A stretch of 64,000 nucleotides of DNA from Micromonospora coriariae (GCF_900091455.1 NZ_LT607412.1:6138001-6202000), one strand, 5' to 3'; positions 16,101 to 26,424 are shown, numbered from the stretch's first letter. A program made the numbers and translations. The notes: generated from the sequence alone by a model not told the origin.

Positions 16101-17302
16101 CGGATCGCCCCGAAGATCGTGATGGCGTTGTTGCCGCCGAAGGCGAACCCGTTGTTCTGCGCCACCCGTACGGTGGCCGACCGGGCCGTGTTCGGCACCG
16201 GGTCGATCCAGGACAGCTCCGGGTCGGGGTTGGCCCAGTTGATGGTCGGGGGCAGGAACCCGTGCCGGATGCCAAGCGTGGTGGCGATCGCGCCGAACCC
16301 GCTCGCCGCGCCCATGGTGTGACCGAGCATCGACTTGATCGAGCTGACCGGGGGCACCCGGTCGCCGAACACCGCCCGGATCGCCCGCGCCTCGCACAGG
16401 TCGTTGGCCGGTGTGCCGGTGCCGTGCGTGCTGATGTAGTCGACGTCCTCCGGTTTGACCCCGGCATTGTCCTGGGCCAGCCGCATGCACGCCGCGACGC
16501 TCTCCTCGTTGGGCGCGACCATGTGGTGGGCGTCGCAGTTGACGCCGTAACCGAGCACCTCGGCGTAGATCCGGGCGCCCCGGGCCTGCGCGTGCTCCAG
16601 GGTCTCCAGCACCAGGGCCGCGCCGCCCTCACCGGTGAGGATGCCGGAACGGTCCCGGTCGAACGGTCGGCACGCCCGCTCGGTCAACGCCCCGAGCCGG
16701 AAGAAGCCGGCGTGCGCCCAGCGGCACACCGAGTCGGCGCCGCCGGCCACCATCACGTCCGCCTCACCGCAGCAGAGCAGGTCGTACGCGTACCCGATGG
16801 CGTAGTTGCTGGCCGAGCAGGCGGTGGTGAGGGTGACCGACTCACCGGCCAGCCCCAGCTCCGCGCTCACCGCGTAGGACAACCGCTCGGCCGGCGCCTG
16901 CCGCAGCGCCTCGACGGACATCGCCGGGTAGCCGCCCTCGACGAGCTCCGCGGTGAGCTGCTCCACCACAGTGGACTCGCCGCTGGTGGTGCCGACGACC
17001 GCGCCGACGCGCCCCGGATCGATGGTGGCCAGCGGCAGACCGGCGTCCGTCACGGCCAGCCGGGCGGCCGCCGCGGCGAACAGCGCCGAGCGGCCCCAGT
17101 CGGCGATCCGCAGCCGTCGCAGCAGCGCCTCCGGCCGGAACGCGGGCACCTCGCCGGCCCAGTGGTGCGGAAACCCGGTCGCGTCGAAGCTGGTGATGGG
17201 TGCGGCGGCCGACCGGCCGGAGCGCAGCCCGGCGGTGAACTCGTCGACGCCGATGCCGATGCCGGACACCGGGCCGAGCCCGGTGACGACCACGCGGTGC
17301 AC
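16097..17302 (-). CDS. beta-ketoacyl-ACP synthase II (FabF-like), catalytically complete
   Basis: A 401-residue KAS II. The catalytic set is Cys162 (TTACSASNYAIG), His293 (STHGTGTPAND), Lys323 and His328 (SSIKSMLGHTMGAAS), and the gate NNGFAFGGNNA is near the C-terminus. The length is normal for FabF. It would elongate acyl-ACP by decarboxylative condensation in the cytoplasm. It directly follows the acyl carrier protein (4-bp gap) and overlaps the cysteine-less KS, making ACP-KS-CLF the start of the assembly line. In highly reducing type II PKSs and aryl-polyene clusters this enzyme works with the ketoreductase and dehydratases seen upstream. Confidence 0.9.
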   Translation of the reverse strand: MHRVVVTGLGPVSGIGIGVDEFTAGLRSGRSAAAPITSFDATGFPHHWAGEVPAFRPEALLRRLRIADWGRSALFAAAAARLAVTDAGLPLATIDPGRVGAVVGTTSGESTVVEQLTAELVEGGYPAMSVEALRQAPAERLSYAVSAELGLAGESVTLTTACSASNYAIGYAYDLLCCGEADVMVAGGADSVCRWAHAGFFRLGALTERACRPFDRDRSGILTGEGGAALVLETLEHAQARGARIYAEVLGYGVNCDAHHMVAPNEESVAACMRLAQDNAGVKPEDVDYISTHGTGTPANDLCEARAIRAVFGDRVPPVSSIKSMLGHTMGAASGFGAIATTLGIRHGFLPPTINWANPDPELSWIDPVPNTARSATVRVAQNNGFAFGGNNAITIFGAIR

Positions 17303-17306
17303 GGGG

Positions 17307-17561
17307 TCAGTCCTGCCAGCCGGCGTGTCGCGCCACGACCTCGTGGACGGCCTTGAGGCTACGCATCTCGTTCAGCTCGGCCTGCGGGATCTCCACCCGG
17401 TACCTCTTCTCGATCCGGGCCAGGATCTCGATCGCCCGCAACGAGTCCGCCTCGTACTCCTCGACGAAGTCGGCGGTGTCGGCGACCTCCTCCGGTTCCA
17501 ACTCGAGCACCTCGGCCACGATCTCCCGCAGCTCGGCCATGTGCTGTTCGCGTTCACTCAT
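17307..17561 (-). CDS. acyl carrier protein
   Basis: An 84-residue acidic ACP. The phosphopantetheine serine is Ser40 in EEYEADSLRAIEILARIE, in the family's D-S-L context, followed by helix III residues YRVEIPQAELNEMRS. It is the only carrier protein in the operon, so it would serve both active ketosynthases, the ketoreductase and the dehydratases. No phosphopantetheinyl transferase or malonyl-CoA:ACP transacylase gene is present in the window; these must come from elsewhere, as in other type II systems. It lies 18 bp after the FabZ-like gene and 4 bp before the FabF-like KS. Confidence 0.93.
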   Translation of the reverse strand: MSEREQHMAELREIVAEVLELEPEEVADTADFVEEYEADSLRAIEILARIEKRYRVEIPQAELNEMRSLKAVHEVVARHAGWQD

Positions 17562-17579
17562 CGGGGTTCCCTCTTTCTC

Positions 17580-18080
17580 TCATCGTCGGGCTCCGGTGAT
17601 GGCGTCGGCCGGTCGGACGACCGCCATCATCGAGCCGAACTCCGCCACCTGGTCGGTCCCGACCCAGCTGGATCCGGAGGCGAACGCGGCCCCGTGCACG
17701 ACCTGTTCCAGCCGGACCCGGTGCCGGATCACGTCGCCCGGGTACACCGGGCGCAGCAGTACGCAGTCGCGGGCCGCGGTGAACATCGGCAGCCCGGCCG
17801 TGCCCGGTCCCGGGGACAGCGGTCCCGTTCCCGGTCCCCGGGACAGCAGCCAGAGCACGGCCGCGCCCTGACCGAACGACTCGATCAGCAACGAGGCGGG
17901 GTACGCGTACCGGTCGGGGGTCTGCCCCTCGGCGATGCCCCGGTAGCAGGGCTCGCAGCCGGTGACCGCCTTGACCGCCTCCAGGCTCGCGCCCGGCTCG
18001 ACGCTGTCGACCCGGTCGAGCAGCAGCATCGGGTACCGGTGCGGCAGCAGGGCACGCAGCTCGCCGTGGTCCAGTCTCAT
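17580..18080 (-). CDS. FabZ/FabA-type hotdog dehydratase
   Basis: A 166-residue hotdog protein. The FabZ signature LLPHRYPMLLLDRVDSVEPG begins near residue 10, with its histidine, and PASLLIESFGQGAAVLWLL is the central hotdog helix carrying the second catalytic acid (Glu, as in FabZ). A Gly/Pro-rich insertion (PGTGPLSPGPGT) follows the helix. The expected reaction is dehydration of 3-hydroxyacyl-ACP to the trans-2-enoyl form. The ATG shares one base with the stop of the second hotdog gene, as in the paired ApeI/ApeP dehydratases of aryl-polyene clusters, so the two may form a heterodimer. Confidence 0.82.
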   Translation of the reverse strand: MRLDHGELRALLPHRYPMLLLDRVDSVEPGASLEAVKAVTGCEPCYRGIAEGQTPDRYAYPASLLIESFGQGAAVLWLLSRGPGTGPLSPGPGTAGLPMFTAARDCVLLRPVYPGDVIRHRVRLEQVVHGAAFASGSSWVGTDQVAEFGSMMAVVRPADAITGARR

Positions 18081-18550
18081 CAGGTGCCCTCCCCGCCCGG
18101 GGCCGGCCAGCGGTACACGGCCCGCACCGTCGCCGCGCGGACCCCGTCGCCGCGTACGCACCGGGCGGCGACCTCGAAGGACTGGTCCTCGGCGACCGGG
18201 CCGACCGACGCCTCGACGGTGAGCGTGTCCCCGGCGAGCAGCGGGGCGAGGAACCGGGCGGAGCGCATCCGGTGCAGCTGGGGCAGCCGGCCCGCGCAGT
18301 AGCCGACGGCGGCGGTCACCGCCTGCCCGATCGTCTCCAGGGTGAACACGCCCGGGTAGACGGTCAGCTCGGGAAAGTGCCCGCCCAGGTAGACGTCGGC
18401 CGGGTCGACTGTGGTGCCGGCGCGCAGGCTGATGCCGCCCCGCGGCCCGGCGGACACCTCGACCCAGCCGATCGCCGGCAGCGGCGCCGCCGCGGCCTGG
18501 TACGTCTCGGCGGGGCGGGTCCCGACGCGGAACGTGGGTACGGCGGTCAC
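18080..18550 (-). CDS. second hotdog dehydratase-like protein
   Basis: A 156-residue hotdog protein related to FabZ/FabA. The segment VYLGGHFPELTVYPGVFTLETIGQAV contains the GHFP-x-x-x-x-PG motif and the following helix with Glu in LETIGQA; the C-terminal half (RMRSARFLAPLLAGDTLTVEASVG) is the closing sheet. The first 50 residues are an extension. The GTG start overlaps the ketoreductase stop by 4 bp. Together with the neighbouring FabZ-like protein it supplies the dehydration step, either on different chain lengths or as one half of a heterodimer. Confidence 0.8.
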   Translation of the reverse strand: MTAVPTFRVGTRPAETYQAAAAPLPAIGWVEVSAGPRGGISLRAGTTVDPADVYLGGHFPELTVYPGVFTLETIGQAVTAAVGYCAGRLPQLHRMRSARFLAPLLAGDTLTVEASVGPVAEDQSFEVAARCVRGDGVRAATVRAVYRWPAPGGEGT

Positions 18551-19299
18551 AGCACGATCCCCCCGTCCACCCGGATCACCTGGCCGGTGACGTAGCCGGC
18601 CCGCTCGGAGAGCAGGAACTCGACCAGCTCGGCGACGTCGGCGGGTGCGCCGAAACGGCCCAGCGGGATCCGCCCCAGGGCCTGGTCGCGCAGCTTTTCC
18701 GGCAGCGCGGCGGTCATGTCGGTCTCGATGAAGCCGGGCGCCACCACGTTGACCCGTACGCCGTACCCGGCGACCTCCCGGGCCAGGGACAGGCTGAGCC
18801 CGATGATGCCGGCCTTGCTGGCGGCGTAGTTGGCCTGCCCGGTGTTGCCGCTGACCCCGGCCACCGAGGAGAGGTTGACGATTGCCCCGCGGCGTCGCTT
18901 GAGAAATCGGAACGCGACGGTCCGGCAGGTGTTCCAGGTGCCGGTCAGGTTGGTGCCGATCACGTCGTGCCACTCGTCGGGCGCCATCAGCACCAGCGGC
19001 CGGTCCCGGGTGATGCCGGCGTTGTTGACCAGCGCGGTGAGCGGGCCGAGGTGCCGCTCGGCGGCCGAGACGAACTCGTCGACCGCGGCCGGGTCGGTCA
19101 CGTCGCACGGCCCGAACCAGGTCCCGACCCCGTACGCCTCGACCTCCGCCCGGGTCTTCTCCGCGGCCTCGCTCGGCGCGCTGTAGCAGCCCGCCACGGC
19201 GTACCCCTCGGCGGCCAGCCGCAGCGCGACCGCCCGGCCGATCCCTCGGGACACCCCGGTCACCAGCGCGCAGCGCGGCGCGTCGCCTGCCGATGTCAT
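18547..19299 (-). CDS. 3-oxoacyl-ACP reductase (FabG-like)
   Basis: A 250-residue short-chain dehydrogenase. The cofactor loop is TGVSRGIG (14-21), NNAG lies at 92-95, and the catalytic residues are Ser145, Tyr158 and Lys162 (SSVAG, QANYAASKAG). The tail ends GYVTGQVIRVDGGIVL as in FabG. It would reduce 3-ketoacyl-ACP with NADPH. With the ACP, ketosynthases and two dehydratases it completes the reductive cycle up to the enoyl stage. No enoyl reductase is present, which predicts conjugated double bonds in the chain. It starts 12 bp after the CoA-transferase. Confidence 0.92.
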   Translation of the reverse strand: MTSAGDAPRCALVTGVSRGIGRAVALRLAAEGYAVAGCYSAPSEAAEKTRAEVEAYGVGTWFGPCDVTDPAAVDEFVSAAERHLGPLTALVNNAGITRDRPLVLMAPDEWHDVIGTNLTGTWNTCRTVAFRFLKRRRGAIVNLSSVAGVSGNTGQANYAASKAGIIGLSLSLAREVAGYGVRVNVVAPGFIETDMTAALPEKLRDQALGRIPLGRFGAPADVAELVEFLLSERAGYVTGQVIRVDGGIVL

Positions 19300-19311
19300 G
19301 TCACCTCCTGC

Positions 19312-20583
19312 TCATCCGATCGCCCGTTGCGCGCGCAGCCGTTCCCGGGTGGCCGCGTCGACGCCGAGGTCGTCGAGGACCCGTTCGGTGTCGGCGCCGG
19401 GTTCCGGTGCGCCGGAGCGGACCGCGGTCGGCGTCCGGGAGAACTTGACGGCCGGCCCGGTCAGCGGCGCGGTGCTGCCGTTGGACAGCACCGTCTCCTG
19501 CACCATCGCCCGGGCGTGGACCTGCGGGTCGGTCGCGGCCTCGGCGAACGTGCGGACCCGTTCGGCGGTGATCCCGTTCGCGTCGAGGGTGGCGACCACC
19601 TCGGCGCAGCCCCGCCCGGCGCACCAGTCGGCGAGGACCGCGTTGACGGTGGCGCGGTTGTCGCGGCGTTCCTCGTTTGTCGCGTACCCGGGTGCCCGGG
19701 CCAGTTCGGGGCGGCCGACCACCTCGGCCAGTCGACGCCAGGAGCGGTCCAGTGCGACCGCCACGTAGACGTGGCCGTCGGCGCAGCGGAAACAGCCGGC
19801 CGGCACCACGAAGTCGGCCTGGTCGCCCCAGCGGCGCAGCGGCACGCCGGTGGCGCCGAGGGTGAGGTAGCCGTTGCTGGAGAAGAGCAGCGAGTCGAGC
19901 ATGCTCACGTCGACGTGCTGGCCCTCGCCGGTGCGGTCGCGGTGGCGCAGCGCGGCCAGCGCGCCGATCACCGCGTGCAGGCCGGCGAGGTCGTCGGCGA
20001 GGAAGGTGGGCGCCTTCAGCGGTGCGCCGTCGGGTTCGCCGTTGAGCGCCATCCAGCCGGCGGCGGCCTGGGTGGTCGGGTCGTAGCCGGGCCGCCCCGC
20101 GTCCGGGCCGAACTGTCCGTAGCCGGAGACGGAGACCAGCACGACGTCCGGTCGGACCGCCCGGCAGGCCTGGTAGCCGACGCCCCAGGCGTCCAGCGTC
20201 CCGGGCTTGTAGTTCTCCACCACCAGGTCGGCGGTCGCGACGAGCCGCAGGAACACCTCGGCCGCGCCGGGGCGGCGCAGGTCCAGACCGATGCTGCGCT
20301 TGTTGCGGTGCACGCTCTGCCGGAACCAGGACAGCCCGGTGCCGGGGATGTCCGGGGGCATCAGGCCCTCCCGGTTGCCGGGCATCTCCACCCGCAGCAC
20401 GTCGGCGCCGAGGTCGGCCAGGACGCAGCTCGCCACCGGGCCGGACCACACCTTGGTGACGTCCAGGACCCGTACGCCCTGCAACGGCCCGGTCAGGTCG
20501 TGCCGGGCGTCGGCGTAGAAGGCCGCGGCGTCGCGGGTCTCAGCGGCGGGCGGCGCGGGCGCGGCGCGCATCTCGGTGTCCAT
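19312..20583 (-). CDS. type III acyl-CoA transferase (CaiB/BaiF family)
   Basis: A 423-residue family III CoA-transferase. It begins after a 30-residue tail with LQGVRVLDVTKVWSGPVASCVLADLGADVLRVE, carries RNKRSIGLDLR and VENYKPGTLDAWGVGY, and has the catalytic aspartate in APTFLADDLAGLHA (Asp197/198). Such enzymes move CoA between acids, or act as acyl-CoA racemases when the fold is of the AMACR kind; the long form with the RNKRS segment favours transferase. It could load or unload the CoA form of the starter or product. It lies between the thiolase and the ketoreductase with gaps of 6 and 12 bp. Confidence 0.87.
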   Translation of the reverse strand: MDTEMRAAPAPPAAETRDAAAFYADARHDLTGPLQGVRVLDVTKVWSGPVASCVLADLGADVLRVEMPGNREGLMPPDIPGTGLSWFRQSVHRNKRSIGLDLRRPGAAEVFLRLVATADLVVENYKPGTLDAWGVGYQACRAVRPDVVLVSVSGYGQFGPDAGRPGYDPTTQAAAGWMALNGEPDGAPLKAPTFLADDLAGLHAVIGALAALRHRDRTGEGQHVDVSMLDSLLFSSNGYLTLGATGVPLRRWGDQADFVVPAGCFRCADGHVYVAVALDRSWRRLAEVVGRPELARAPGYATNEERRDNRATVNAVLADWCAGRGCAEVVATLDANGITAERVRTFAEAATDPQVHARAMVQETVLSNGSTAPLTGPAVKFSRTPTAVRSGAPEPGADTERVLDDLGVDAATRERLRAQRAIG

Positions 20584-20589
20584 GCCCGC

Positions 20590-22727
<2,138 letters not shown>

Positions 22728-22744
22728 GGGGTCAGCCTAGCCGA

Positions 22745-22811
22745 ATACACGACATGCCAGGACGCATCACATGTGCTATCCGCGATTCTTCATTAGACTC
22801 TCGTGTATGAG
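22745..22811. promoter_or_regulatory. divergent promoter region of GMC and VOC genes with spaced inverted repeat
   Basis: ATACACGA (22745-22752) and its exact complement TCGTGTAT (22801-22808) flank the 79-bp gap between the divergent GMC (start 22727) and VOC (start 22807) genes. A good -10 hexamer TAGACT lies at 22794-22799, 7 bases before the VOC ATG, so that message is probably leaderless. The right arm sits in CTCGTGTATGAG, which resembles the CTCGTATCTGC motif found upstream of other genes in this locus. Confidence 0.45.
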
Positions 22812-23202
22812 TAGAGGCCCGGAAGTCATCCCCACCCTGCGCTACCGCGACGCTCCGGCCGCCATCCGGTGGCTTGTCGACGTCGTCGGTTTCCGCGAGG
22901 AACTGGTCGTCCCCGGTCCGGACGGCTCCATCAGTCACGCGCAGCTGACCTGGGGCAGCGGCATGATCATGCTCGGTTCACAGACCGACGGCAGCGACGG
23001 CCGGATGGTTCTGGACACCGGGCCCGCCGCGACCTATGTGGTCATCGACGACGTGGCGGCGCACTACGAGCGGGTCGTCGCCGCCGGCGCCGAGGTCGTG
23101 CAGAAGCTCCGCGACGAGGACTACGGAGGTCAGGGATACTCCGTCCGCGACGCCGAGGGCAACCTGTGGAGCTTCGGCTCCTACCGACCCGGCTCGTCCT
23201 GA
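22807..23202 (+). CDS. VOC (glyoxalase/bleomycin-resistance fold) protein
   Basis: A 131-residue vicinal-oxygen-chelate protein of the PhnB-like single-domain type. It has the paired beta-alpha-beta modules (PTLRYRDAPAAIRWLVDVVG and ATYVVIDDVAAHYERVVAAG) and ends DYGGQGYSVRDAEGNLWSFGSY, the second-module metal/ligand segment. Members bind metals or sequester small molecules. The ATG at 22807 follows a TAGACT -10 element with almost no leader. It is divergent from the biosynthetic operon and could be an immunity or isomerase protein; neither is shown. Confidence 0.82.
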   Translation: MSRGPEVIPTLRYRDAPAAIRWLVDVVGFREELVVPGPDGSISHAQLTWGSGMIMLGSQTDGSDGRMVLDTGPAATYVVIDDVAAHYERVVAAGAEVVQKLRDEDYGGQGYSVRDAEGNLWSFGSYRPGSS

Positions 23203-23205
23203 TCA

Positions 23206-23233
23206 CCGCCGGCTGATCCCGCACGGCCGGCGG
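23206..23233. terminator. short hairpin between convergent VOC and acyl-CoA dehydrogenase genes
   Basis: A perfect 8-bp inverted repeat, CCGCCGGC and GCCGGCGG with a 12-nt loop, fills the 33-bp gap between the two stop codons. It has no T-run, but its placement suits a bidirectional terminator. Confidence 0.4.
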
Positions 23234-23235
23234 GC

Positions 23236-24291
23236 TCAGCCGTCCAGCAGCAGCCCGGCCAGCTCGCCCCGAAGGTCCGCGACCGTCCCGTCGTAGGTGG
23301 CCAGCCACCACGCCCGGCGGTACCAGTGGTGCAGTGGCTGCTCCCAGGTGAAGCCGCTGCCGCCGTAGGTCTGGATGGCCGCCTCGCAGGCGGCCATCGC
23401 GGCCTCGCGGGCCGCCACGTTGGCCGTGAGCACCGCCCGGTCGGCGATCGGGCCCGGCTCCGCCTCGACCGACCACGCGGCCCGGTAGGCCAGCGACCGG
23501 GCCGTCTCGACCTGCCCGTAGCTCTCGGCCAGCGGATGCGCGACCGCCTGGTTCGCACCGATCGGCTGGCCGAACTGGGTGCGGGTGGCGGCGTACCCGC
23601 TGGCCCACGACAGGGCTCTCGCCGCCACGCCGACGGCCTCGGCGGCGAGGAGCGCCAGGCTCCGCCGTCGGGTCACCGCGAGCACGTCGGCGGCGGCGTC
23701 CGCGGCAACGAGCGGCACCGAGGGTACGCCGGTCAGCTCCACCGTCGCGACGGGCCGGGTCGGGTCGAGCGCCTGTCCACCGGCGCCGGCCGGCGCCGGC
23801 CGCAACGCGGACGCGTCGACCAGTCGCAGCTCGACGCCGCGCGGGCCGCGAGCCGTCACCACCAGGTCCACGGCATCGTCCACGTTCGGCACTCGGATCT
23901 TGCGTCCGGTCAGTGTCCCGTCGGCGGCGACGACGCAGCCCACCGCCGGGTCGGCCACCGACCGGCCGATGGCTGCCACGGCGCCGGCGAGGGTTCCGGG
24001 GCCGTTCTCCTCGGCCCAGGCCAGCGTCGCGGGGGCCCCGGGAGGGCGACCCGCCGCCCGCAACGCCGGGCCGGCCAGTCCGATCGTGGCCCACCAGGGC
24101 GACGGGCTGCGCGCCCAGCCGAGCTGCTCGGCGAGCAGCGCCAGCTCGACCATGCCCAGCTCCGCGTCGAGCCAGCCGAGGTCGGTCATCTCGGTCCAGG
24201 CCTGGCCGTCGCTCAAGGACCGGTCGTCGGCGAGGTACTTGGCCGCGGTGTCCCGCAGCGTCTCCTGTTCGCCGGTCAGTGCGAAGTCCAT
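23236..24291 (-). CDS. acyl-CoA dehydrogenase subunit (short form)
   Basis: A 351-residue acyl-CoA dehydrogenase fold, short for the family (about 380-400). The helical C-terminal domain is clear (LLAAEAVGVAARALSWASGYAATRTQFGQPIGANQAV, and AIQTYGGSGFTWEQPLHHWYRR), with the RTQFG FAD contact. The middle beta domain is reduced and the usual catalytic Glu context is not seen. In sterol side-chain breakdown, paired genes of this kind (ChsE1/ChsE2, FadE28/29) form alpha2beta2 enzymes with one catalytic subunit. The full-length partner lies 39 bp upstream in the same direction, so the same arrangement is likely here. Confidence 0.82.
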   Translation of the reverse strand: MDFALTGEQETLRDTAAKYLADDRSLSDGQAWTEMTDLGWLDAELGMVELALLAEQLGWARSPSPWWATIGLAGPALRAAGRPPGAPATLAWAEENGPGTLAGAVAAIGRSVADPAVGCVVAADGTLTGRKIRVPNVDDAVDLVVTARGPRGVELRLVDASALRPAPAGAGGQALDPTRPVATVELTGVPSVPLVAADAAADVLAVTRRRSLALLAAEAVGVAARALSWASGYAATRTQFGQPIGANQAVAHPLAESYGQVETARSLAYRAAWSVEAEPGPIADRAVLTANVAAREAAMAACEAAIQTYGGSGFTWEQPLHHWYRRAWWLATYDGTVADLRGELAGLLLDG

Positions 24292-24330
24292 GGGTCTCTC
24301 CTCGTCGTGGGCGTCGCCTCGGAGCGCGGG

Positions 24331-25491
24331 TCAGTACGACCGGGGCAGGCCCAGTACGCGCTCGGCTACCAGGTTGCGCAGCACCTCGGAGGTGCCGCCC
24401 TCGATGGTGTTGGCGCGGCTGCGCAGCATCTGGTGCCGCCAGTACCGGTCCCAGCCGTCCGGTTCGGCGCCGGCGCCGAGCAGTTGCACGGCCAGGGTGG
24501 TCAGTCGCTGATGCGCCTGCGACCAGCGCAGTTTGATCACCGAGGTCTCCGGGCCCGGCACCCCGGTACGCGCGAGCGCCGCCAGCCCGCGCCGGTTGGT
24601 CCAGCGCAGGCCCTCCAGCTCGACGTAGCGGGCGGCGATCTGGTCGCGTACGAGAGGGTCGGTGTCCCGGCCCCGGGCGCGCGCGGTCGCGACCAGGCGC
24701 CGGAACGCCACCTCCAGGCGGGCGGTCAGGGTGAACCCGAACGTGCCCCGCTCGTGGGCGAGGGTGGTCATGGCGACTCGCCAGCCGTCACCGATCCCTC
24801 CCACCACCGCGTCGAGCGGCACCCGGACCTCGTCGAACTCGATCTCGGCGAACTCCGCCGCACCGGTCATCTGCCGGATCGGGCGGACCGTGACCCCGGG
24901 CGAGCGCAGGTCCACCAGCAGGCAGGACAGGCCTCGGTGGCGCCGCTGCTGCGGATCGGTGCGCGCCAGCAGCAGGCAGTGGTCGGCGAGGTGCGCGTAC
25001 GACGACCACACCTTGCGCCCGGTCACCACCAGCTCGTCGCCCTCGCGTCGCGCGACGGTCCGCACGGCGGACAGGTCGCTGCCGGCCTCCGGCTCGGAGA
25101 AGCCCTGGCAGAAGATGATCTCCCCGGTGAGGATCCGCGGCAGGTACCGGGCACGCTGCTCCGTCGACCCGCAGGCGATGATCGTCGGCCCGACCATGCC
25201 GAGGCCGATCACTCCGATGTGCTCGGCGGCCTCGGCCCGGGCCGTCTCCTCCAGGTAGATCGCCTGGTACGCCGGGGACAACCCGCGCCCGCCGTACTCG
25301 GCCGGCCAGGTCAGGCCGGCGTACCCGGCGGCGTGCAGGGCGGCTGTGAACGACCGCACCGCGGCGGTGTCGTCCCACCGTCCCAGCGGTGGGGCCACGT
25401 CCGGCCCGGTGTTCGCCGGCACCGCGCCCGCCAGCCACTCGCGCAGTCCCGCCCGGAACTGCGCCTCCTCGACGCTGTCACGCAGATCCAT
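24331..25491 (-). CDS. acyl-CoA dehydrogenase (catalytic subunit)
   Basis: A 386-residue acyl-CoA dehydrogenase. It has GYAGLTWPAEYGGRGLSPAY, the FAD/substrate loop CQGFSEPEAGSDLSAVRT, GRKVWSSYAHLADHCLLLARTD, and near the C-terminus NTIEGGTSEVLRNLVAERVLG, with the glutamate base of this subfamily. It resembles the FadE26/FadE34 group that acts on bulky or branched acyl-CoAs. Start 25491 (MDLRDS) is chosen; an ATG three codons upstream (25500) is also possible. It is the first gene of a two-gene unit divergent from the thioesterase at 25570. The pair would introduce an alpha-beta double bond into an acyl-CoA. Confidence 0.87.
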   Translation of the reverse strand: MDLRDSVEEAQFRAGLREWLAGAVPANTGPDVAPPLGRWDDTAAVRSFTAALHAAGYAGLTWPAEYGGRGLSPAYQAIYLEETARAEAAEHIGVIGLGMVGPTIIACGSTEQRARYLPRILTGEIIFCQGFSEPEAGSDLSAVRTVARREGDELVVTGRKVWSSYAHLADHCLLLARTDPQQRRHRGLSCLLVDLRSPGVTVRPIRQMTGAAEFAEIEFDEVRVPLDAVVGGIGDGWRVAMTTLAHERGTFGFTLTARLEVAFRRLVATARARGRDTDPLVRDQIAARYVELEGLRWTNRRGLAALARTGVPGPETSVIKLRWSQAHQRLTTLAVQLLGAGAEPDGWDRYWRHQMLRSRANTIEGGTSEVLRNLVAERVLGLPRSY

Positions 25492-25504
25492 GCGCCGCAT
25501 CGTA

Positions 25505-25533
25505 CTCGTATCTGCTTTTGATTTGCAGTATCT
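25505..25533. promoter_or_regulatory. shared 11-bp motif and dyad between divergent acyl-CoA dehydrogenase and thioesterase genes
   Basis: CTCGTATCTGC occupies 25505-25515; its CTGC is mirrored by GCAG at 25524-25527 around a T-rich centre. The same 11-mer occurs in matching orientation upstream of the plsX-like gene (30107-30117, minus strand), and a 9/11 match precedes the ABC exporter operon. Each copy lies 44-57 bp before a gene start, which suggests a regulator site or an extended promoter element. Confidence 0.5.
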
Positions 25534-25569
25534 TGTTTTCACGCGTACCGACACCGGAAGGGGTCCTCG

Positions 25570-26409
25570 ATGGCCAGTCTCGCGGACGACGCCGCGGTGC
25601 GGCAGAGCGCGCCGGGCCGGTACCGCGCCCATCTGGCCGAGGACTGGTCGGTGTGGGGGCCCAACGGCGGCTACCTGGCGGCGATCGCGCTGCGCGCGGC
25701 GGGCGAGGAGGCCGGCGCCATGCTGCCGGTGAGCCTGAACTGCCAGTTCCTCGCTCCGCCGCGCTACGGCGAGGTCGACATCGAGGTCAACCGGGTGCAC
25801 GGCACCCGCCGCGCCGCCGCCCTGCACGTCATCCTGCGGCAACGCGGCCGGACCCTGCTCACCGCACACGTCTGGACCATCGCCGCCGGGCTGCTCGGCC
25901 CGGAGCGACGCTGGATGCCGCCACCGGACCTGCCGAAGCCCGACGAACTGCCCACCCTGGTCGAGCTCATGCGCCGCGACGGCCTGCCCGTGCTGCCGAT
26001 CTGGGAGCGGTGCTACGAGGTACGCCTGGCCGGCTGGCCCGCCGGCGGCTGGACCCCGCAACGCGACGGCGTACCGACGATCCGGGGCTGGCTGCGGTTG
26101 CACGAGGAGCTACCCGCCGACGCCGGCCCCTGGCTGGCGGCGGCCCGACTGGTCTTCGCCGTCGACGTGGTGCAGTTCCCGGCAGTCGTGCAGGCGTTCG
26201 AGCGGACCACCTTCATGGCCCCGAGCATGGACCTGTACGTGGGTTTCCAGGGCGGCGACGACGGCACCGGTTGGCTGCTGGTGGAGGGCGAAGCCGCCGC
26301 CGCCACCGGCGGGGTGCTCGGCGCCCGCGCCCGCGTCTGGTCGGACACCGGGCTGCTGCTCGCCACCGGCGGTCAACAGATGCTCTACCGGATGGCCAGC
26401 CCGGTCTGA
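25570..26409 (+). CDS. TesB-like acyl-CoA thioesterase family protein
   Basis: A 279-residue protein of the acyl-CoA thioesterase II-like (double hotdog) family. The N-terminal hotdog has WSVWGPNGGYLAAIALRAAG and SLNCQFLAPPRYGEVDIEV; the second has QFERTTFMAPSMDLYVGF-like strand order and GGVLGARARVWSDTGLLLATGGQQML. The asparagine/glycine segment PNGGY is characteristic of the actinobacterial branch. It has a strong ribosome site (GGAAGGGG). It would hydrolyse acyl-CoA or ACP thioesters. Divergent from the two dehydrogenase genes and sharing their control region, it probably acts on the same acyl-CoA pool. Confidence 0.8.
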   Translation: MASLADDAAVRQSAPGRYRAHLAEDWSVWGPNGGYLAAIALRAAGEEAGAMLPVSLNCQFLAPPRYGEVDIEVNRVHGTRRAAALHVILRQRGRTLLTAHVWTIAAGLLGPERRWMPPPDLPKPDELPTLVELMRRDGLPVLPIWERCYEVRLAGWPAGGWTPQRDGVPTIRGWLRLHEELPADAGPWLAAARLVFAVDVVQFPAVVQAFERTTFMAPSMDLYVGFQGGDDGTGWLLVEGEAAAATGGVLGARARVWSDTGLLLATGGQQMLYRMASPV

Positions 26410-26424
26410 CCGGCCCGACTGGTT

